Part shown: piece after piece, positions 26,901 through 28,057 of the stretch | Layout: the number at the start of each line of letters is the position of its first letter | Position numbering within the stretch: position 1 is the stretch's first letter | Virus record (IMG/VR): IMGVR_UViG_3300020446_000058 | Location: 1 to 28,057 of that record | Length of the DNA: 28,057 nucleotides | Reading direction: 5' to 3' (one strand) | DNA from: a virus | Notes under the pieces: model-generated | Told to the model about the DNA's origin: nothing | The model's input: the letters and a program-made list of their open reading frames with translations, nothing else | The model's database searches: none | Translations under genes and position numbers: made by a program

Positions 26901-28057
26901 AACATAATCATTCACAAAAAATCCTGTCGCAAAACCAACTGGTCTATCAGTGATATTTACAGCGTTTGGTTTGTAACTCGATGTAATTATACCAATAGGA
27001 GAATTAGCATCATCAGCATCTGTATAACCATAAGATCCATAAATTGGATTACCATCATATGCATATCCAATAATTGGAGAATGAGCAGCACCTGTATCAC
27101 CAAAAGCAACCCTCACTGTATCTGTATAACCTGTGACAGTGTATCTAATTTGATCAAGTGCATTTTGTGATTCGGCTAATACTTCACCACCAAATCTATC
27201 GAAACGGCTGATTGATAGTCCTCTTACCTGTGGTTCAAAAATAGCACCAGTTCCAGGTGCTTTAACCTTGATAGTTGTATTTGTAGTTGCATATCCTATA
27301 CCTGTATTAATTACAACCACATTTACTATCTCACCATTTTCAACAACTGCTCTTAATTTAGAACCTATCGCAGTTCCAAAACCAACAACTTCTAAATCAG
27401 GTGCTGCATTATATTCTTGACCACCTTTTTGTACTTGGACAGATATTATTTTACCATTGGATATGATTGGTTTTAACTCTGCCTTTTTACCAGTCTTAAT
27501 ATTTACAAGAGGTCTTCTTTCAAAATTTAATACAGTTGATCCATATCCAGTTCCCCCATCATAGACATATGCCTGTTCAATATTTCCTCTCACAACAGGA
27601 GTAACTGTAAGAATACCTACAGGTATTGTGTTTATTCCTGTCGGACCTGTTGATATGCCGAGATATTCAACTTCAACATTTAATGTTATAGGTGGATATT
27701 GGAATGTATGTAAACCAGTTCCAATACCTGTAATCTCTTTATAATTACCTCTTATATAATTCGATGTTATTGTGCCTCCGATACCTGCCTCTGCGAGTCT
27801 GAAAGTGTTATTATCAACTTCTATAATTTGATATTGTATCGATGTTGACAGACCTGTTATAAGCGATCCTGTGGTTGAATATATAACTTTTTGACCGTTC
27901 TTAAATCCATGATTTTCAAATGTAATTGTATTGTTTATTGTTGATACACCAACTGGGTTAATATTTAACTTACGATTACTATATCCTCTACCAGAATTTA
28001 ATACTTTGACAGAATTTAAAGTATTTTGTGATTGGAACATTCTAAATTTATGAATTC
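17976..28057 (-). CDS. Giant repeat-rich virion structural protein in the gene 7 position, 5' partial
   Basis: At least 3354 residues are encoded, ending at a TAG next to the gp8 promoter. An ATG lies at 28040, but the frame stays open to the edge (IHKFR precedes it) and the sequence begins inside a repeat (VKVLNSGRGYSN), so the true start is probably outside. Visible repeats: about eleven GxGY-type units; ENHGFKNGQKVIY-like units (near residues 40, 750, 920 and 2010); three ID/INGxxQxP units near 2101, 2291 and 2904; two CSxDNY...YPR units near 2477 and 2671; two E-MK/RGxxGT modules near 620-670 and 2135-2200. The C-terminus is TIQRRNYGFNDGGALKADLG. It directly precedes gp8, as T4 gene 7 does, so a baseplate wedge or peripheral role is likely. 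I could not align it with T4 gp7 itself (1032 aa). No membrane segment or enzyme domain is seen. Confidence 0.88.
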   Translation of the reverse strand, partial: IHKFRMFQSQNTLNSVKVLNSGRGYSNRKLNINPVGVSTINNTITFENHGFKNGQKVIYSTTGSLITGLSTSIQYQIIEVDNNTFRLAEAGIGGTITSNYIRGNYKEITGIGTGLHTFQYPPITLNVEVEYLGISTGPTGINTIPVGILTVTPVVRGNIEQAYVYDGGTGYGSTVLNFERRPLVNIKTGKKAELKPIISNGKIISVQVQKGGQEYNAAPDLEVVGFGTAIGSKLRAVVENGEIVNVVVINTGIGYATTNTTIKVKAPGTGAIFEPQVRGLSISRFDRFGGEVLAESQNALDQIRYTVTGYTDTVRVAFGDTGAAHSPIIGYAYDGNPIYGSYGYTDADDANSPIGIITSSYKPNAVNITDRPVGFATGFFVNDYVFDNSGDLDISNGRYCKTPEFPNGTYAYFASIGVNPTNNILETTFPYFIGDVYRSNPIKENFAINQDNFKFNESNLIRNTFPYRLADIFSDNDFIVESNELVEQTAEVESTTKGSVTSFNVVSSGIGYTVGEGVLFDSTGTSGNGVNAEIGRVTGKPIIDINTVVDTYQDVVFVWDSPTQISGHISTSHTFNENDQVAISGVSTYVKNLTKSHKIGIETARTVLYQEIPANNTSGIVTDIFVSTIPKNISVGSSIGIGTEKFLVLKKFEDKSALRVKRGVSGTAHTVSELVELIPSFFSLSVNSDYFESKVNDKVFFNPVESVGVSTNVGVGTTVSFTVGVITTTVDVPSQSIFLPNHPFKNNQQVTLTKPGPGLALTVSNTSGGAQFNLPLLGNTQTLYVINKSKDFIGLATQSDLASTTDGVLFVYNASNDNEYLLESNFNQVTAKTQKITSTVAVSTSHSLLNGDSIEMVVEPNQTGVTTVKYNAENGKLLINPISFNNSSVRTNDLNLSKHNLKTGEKVFYDGNATGLSTGSYYVYRIDDDVIQLGETLYDVKKFPPTVVAITTNTGGSGQELSRINPQIEVVKNNNIKFDLSHSSLNEYNFKIFYDENFHNEFVSTGSTETFAVIGAGTTNITINYQNTNPNQLYYSIEKSGFISTSDTDVENRSKILYVDSTYTGEYLISGVGATTFNLSLPEEPESLSYTTTNIGIGTFKYSTSSKNTTGGVDHVKLNFGGFGYVTLPTFVSMASTTGSGGQVLPLSNSINRIKSVNILDPGFEYSADKTLRPEASISPSITVRDSNRINAIDVISGGKNYLSPPILVIVDPETRDVVGSGAIEPQMTGSTITGVDILTSPNGLKPLEHLVFATNNTNGIAIQSVVGPSTTNITGIITCSLVTPVLGFSNSPPPFAVGDKIFVENIQKLSSEGSGFNSPDNDFNFFTVSKYTAQNASTGRAEVEFDLTEFTSNTGIAVTDQKGFASIVKFDSYPQFKVKQISSKFIPGEEVVVFINGVYTSQGLTVAESDGENLKVYGIYRLLVNDKIKGVLSGTIATINTLVRNTGRFEVNYSLDKNKGWNNNIGKLSEDYQVLPDNDYYQNLSYSIKSSIGFDDFINPVNRLVHTSGLKNFADTGITTSIGVGKTTNENISVVVRDLIDERRVDTIHNFDNVIDFDSITNKSRFLKFQNTKLADFINNKTNRTLKIDDISPLFSNSEVSTQGFTELAVPEDFSRFVIQFKNPNSGETQLTELVVYRDTNNTFTLEKGSLFSGSEELVSSKGVENTIRFRPSDIFTDDFDIKVVKNSIISNIVGISTRSVGFVNLVSSNRLVGVGSTSEIIANSSNNIESYFVTSEVKNTTTGEKSLVELYVTHDDTNSYVTQYYADSGITSAFSSNFIGTFTSVLESGVLSLDYENTSANQVEVRSRIVGFGTTAIGIGTYHFNTSGQTPGTERSLKYESKFLNITNSNSGLSYGHGVGIDTSIITGVKSMIRVSLGNTSAIHQTLFMFDGENNHLLQYPFISIGTTSGIGTFVTSSTGGKSFIQFNPSPDFNGSNIEIQQYDELIYTESDSFNIAPDLLFGQASDSLSLTQYNGINGSRINRKSFDLRHNGTRIFEKVFNPADTLTLNPATGIFNIPNHFFRTGEKLIYTPKSTFTGIGSTAMQHQSGTDLPEEVFAIKITRDEFKLATSAANANAGIGVTFLSLGSGNAHELEMDLKNEKALMSIDGIIQSPLSFTPINTTLTSNGAHISTSRTTIQVAGIATITTNDVIKIDDEFMKVVSVGIGTTALGPISGTGSANLLEVERGFVGTSATAHADSAVVRRFVGSYNIKDGKVHFTNAPLGSSTTELNQLNLPFARSDFNGRVYLRNNYTTNAIFDDISDEFTGIGQTFAITKEGVGIGSTSLTVGSSLLLINGIFQKPTTFNNTGNNYSFVAVGTTESDIVFTGITSDNNATIIDPIDVNQNQLPRGGKIVSLGFTGGLGVAPLVGAIVHPVIGAAKSISDIKILPTTGVSIGISTANFNNTTGQLEVTTVKAHKFRKTNEQVKLVGLGFTYSGSFSVTDATYDQFTGVLQMTIGQHDLPIGYPIKIADSSLVFQCSKDNYGSEHNYPRPGTDPLAGGVSTPIIATTSQTITVNAGVANTTDTYKYVSGGTVTFGTEHGSKSGTFPTTLQDRPFSITGITSEKTFICDIGISTIKHIYVGQGTATPFYADLNFGSGYRGSVSIGVTDEIYNHRFVRAGVNSITANTGATFTATNAIYDSRTGDLLLTIPNHGLVAGTNTIGISTESLVLSCSRDNYKTDHGYPRTTDPAHNANLSIGSTSINTLTVNVGPGGGSGSGASVTATVGLGGTLAFTIGAGGTGYINPIVTIPQPSYDNLPITGISRLGVGATTDTGSGQLMTIDVGASQLTVGIGTTLSTARSFSIAREGHSFKIGDKFKPVGLVTARGVTSMTDVEFTVLDTFSDKFTAWNFGEFDFIDSIKDLQNGIRTRFPLRYNGELVSFEKDPTDGDSALIDLDALLLIFIDGVIQNPGEAYNFEGGGTTFTFTSAPSPNDEISIFFYRGTTGEDSSSVEVKETVKKGDLLQVSNIGITTAQKTRTIAGITTSDTLQTNVYSGLGIDENNFKPVNWTKQKVDKVINGEVVYKSRDSIEGLVYPSAKIIKDVLATDDEIYVDNAQFFNYEENESTINIVDQISGLIIPSVDPVAAGITAIIDANGTLSQLVINEGGSGYVGSSATISIAPPVGVGTTATATVSVSAGVITATTITNAGGGYSVSNPPVVLASFPRFSNEVVSSIDTIEGFSGIVTGITTTTVGVSTLGLKFFLNKPASNWGNLSVGDPIYIYDTTIGSGVTSLATSGLDANVVGIGTSFFDNIYHIQNITSSGTNAEIITNIHSNAGSSVSGISSLGSVEMGKFSWGKLSTVIRSSTPIAIGVTGLTVGLSTGSGISTFPTIQRRNYGFNDGGALKADLG
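19964..20625 (-). repeat. Tandem CSxDNY...YPR repeat in the giant protein
   Basis: Two related segments lie about 193 residues apart at the two ends of this span: SLVFQCSKDNYGSEHNYPR with GTDP, and SLVLSCSRDNYKTDHGYPR with TTDP. Each is preceded by a YDxxTGxLxxTIxxHxL-type strand pair and followed by a TITVN-like strand, so the repeat unit is about 190 residues long. Each unit has one Cys. Confidence 0.75.

Noticed and set aside
28052-28057. GAATTC (EcoRI site) exactly at the right edge, suggesting a cloned insert end
   Set aside because: The left edge has no such site, and a six-base match at one end is weak evidence.

Overview
The window is a densely packed block of virion genes from a T4-like marine myovirus (tailed phage). 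The host is most likely a marine cyanobacterium or another oligotrophic marine bacterium such as SAR11. This rests on five genes that align with T4 gp8, gp13, gp14, gp15 and gp16 in T4 order, on very large, repeat-rich fibre and baseplate proteins of the cyanomyophage type, and on an AT-rich sequence (about one third G+C by eye). No host-derived metabolic gene, tRNA, integrase or mobile element is present to fix the host. All genes lie on the minus strand; plus-strand ORFs are antisense shadows.

Layout, in the direction of transcription (right to left): (1) a giant structural protein, open at its 5' end at the window edge (28057-17976), in the place of T4 gene 7; (2) gp8 baseplate wedge (17948-16362), preceded by a perfect T4-type late promoter in the only real intergenic gap; (3) a 2377-residue protein with a DUF4815-type N-terminus (16358-9225), in the place of T4 genes 9-12; (4) a 67-residue coiled-coil protein; (5) a second perfect late promoter followed by a 114-76-610 residue cassette ending in a fibre-like protein; (6) a 75-residue coiled-coil protein; (7) neck and tail-completion genes gp13, gp14 and gp15; (8) gp16 small terminase; (9) a lysine-rich mosaic protein of at least 876 residues that runs off the left edge (2630-1). 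It starts with GTG and occupies the place where the large terminase gene 17 would be expected.

The genes work together in virion assembly. gp8, the giant protein and the DUF4815 protein should build the baseplate. The cassette supplies fibres. gp13 and gp14 join the head to the tail, gp15 caps the tail tube and sheath, and gp16 starts DNA packaging. Gene junctions are mostly overlaps (ATGA, TAATG, ATGATGTCTAG) or gaps of a few bases, so translation is probably coupled.

The most unusual content is the left-edge mosaic protein. It strings together a Cys-rich N-terminal motif, an Asn/Gly linker, two copies of a helical motif, a DUF5872-like module, a DUF192 domain, two further Cys motifs and a DUF6321-like motif. 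The second is the sharing of two small beta modules (a GxGY repeat and an E-MK...RGxxGT module) among neck, tail and baseplate proteins that are otherwise unrelated. Family names are given from memory of sequence patterns; no database search was run.
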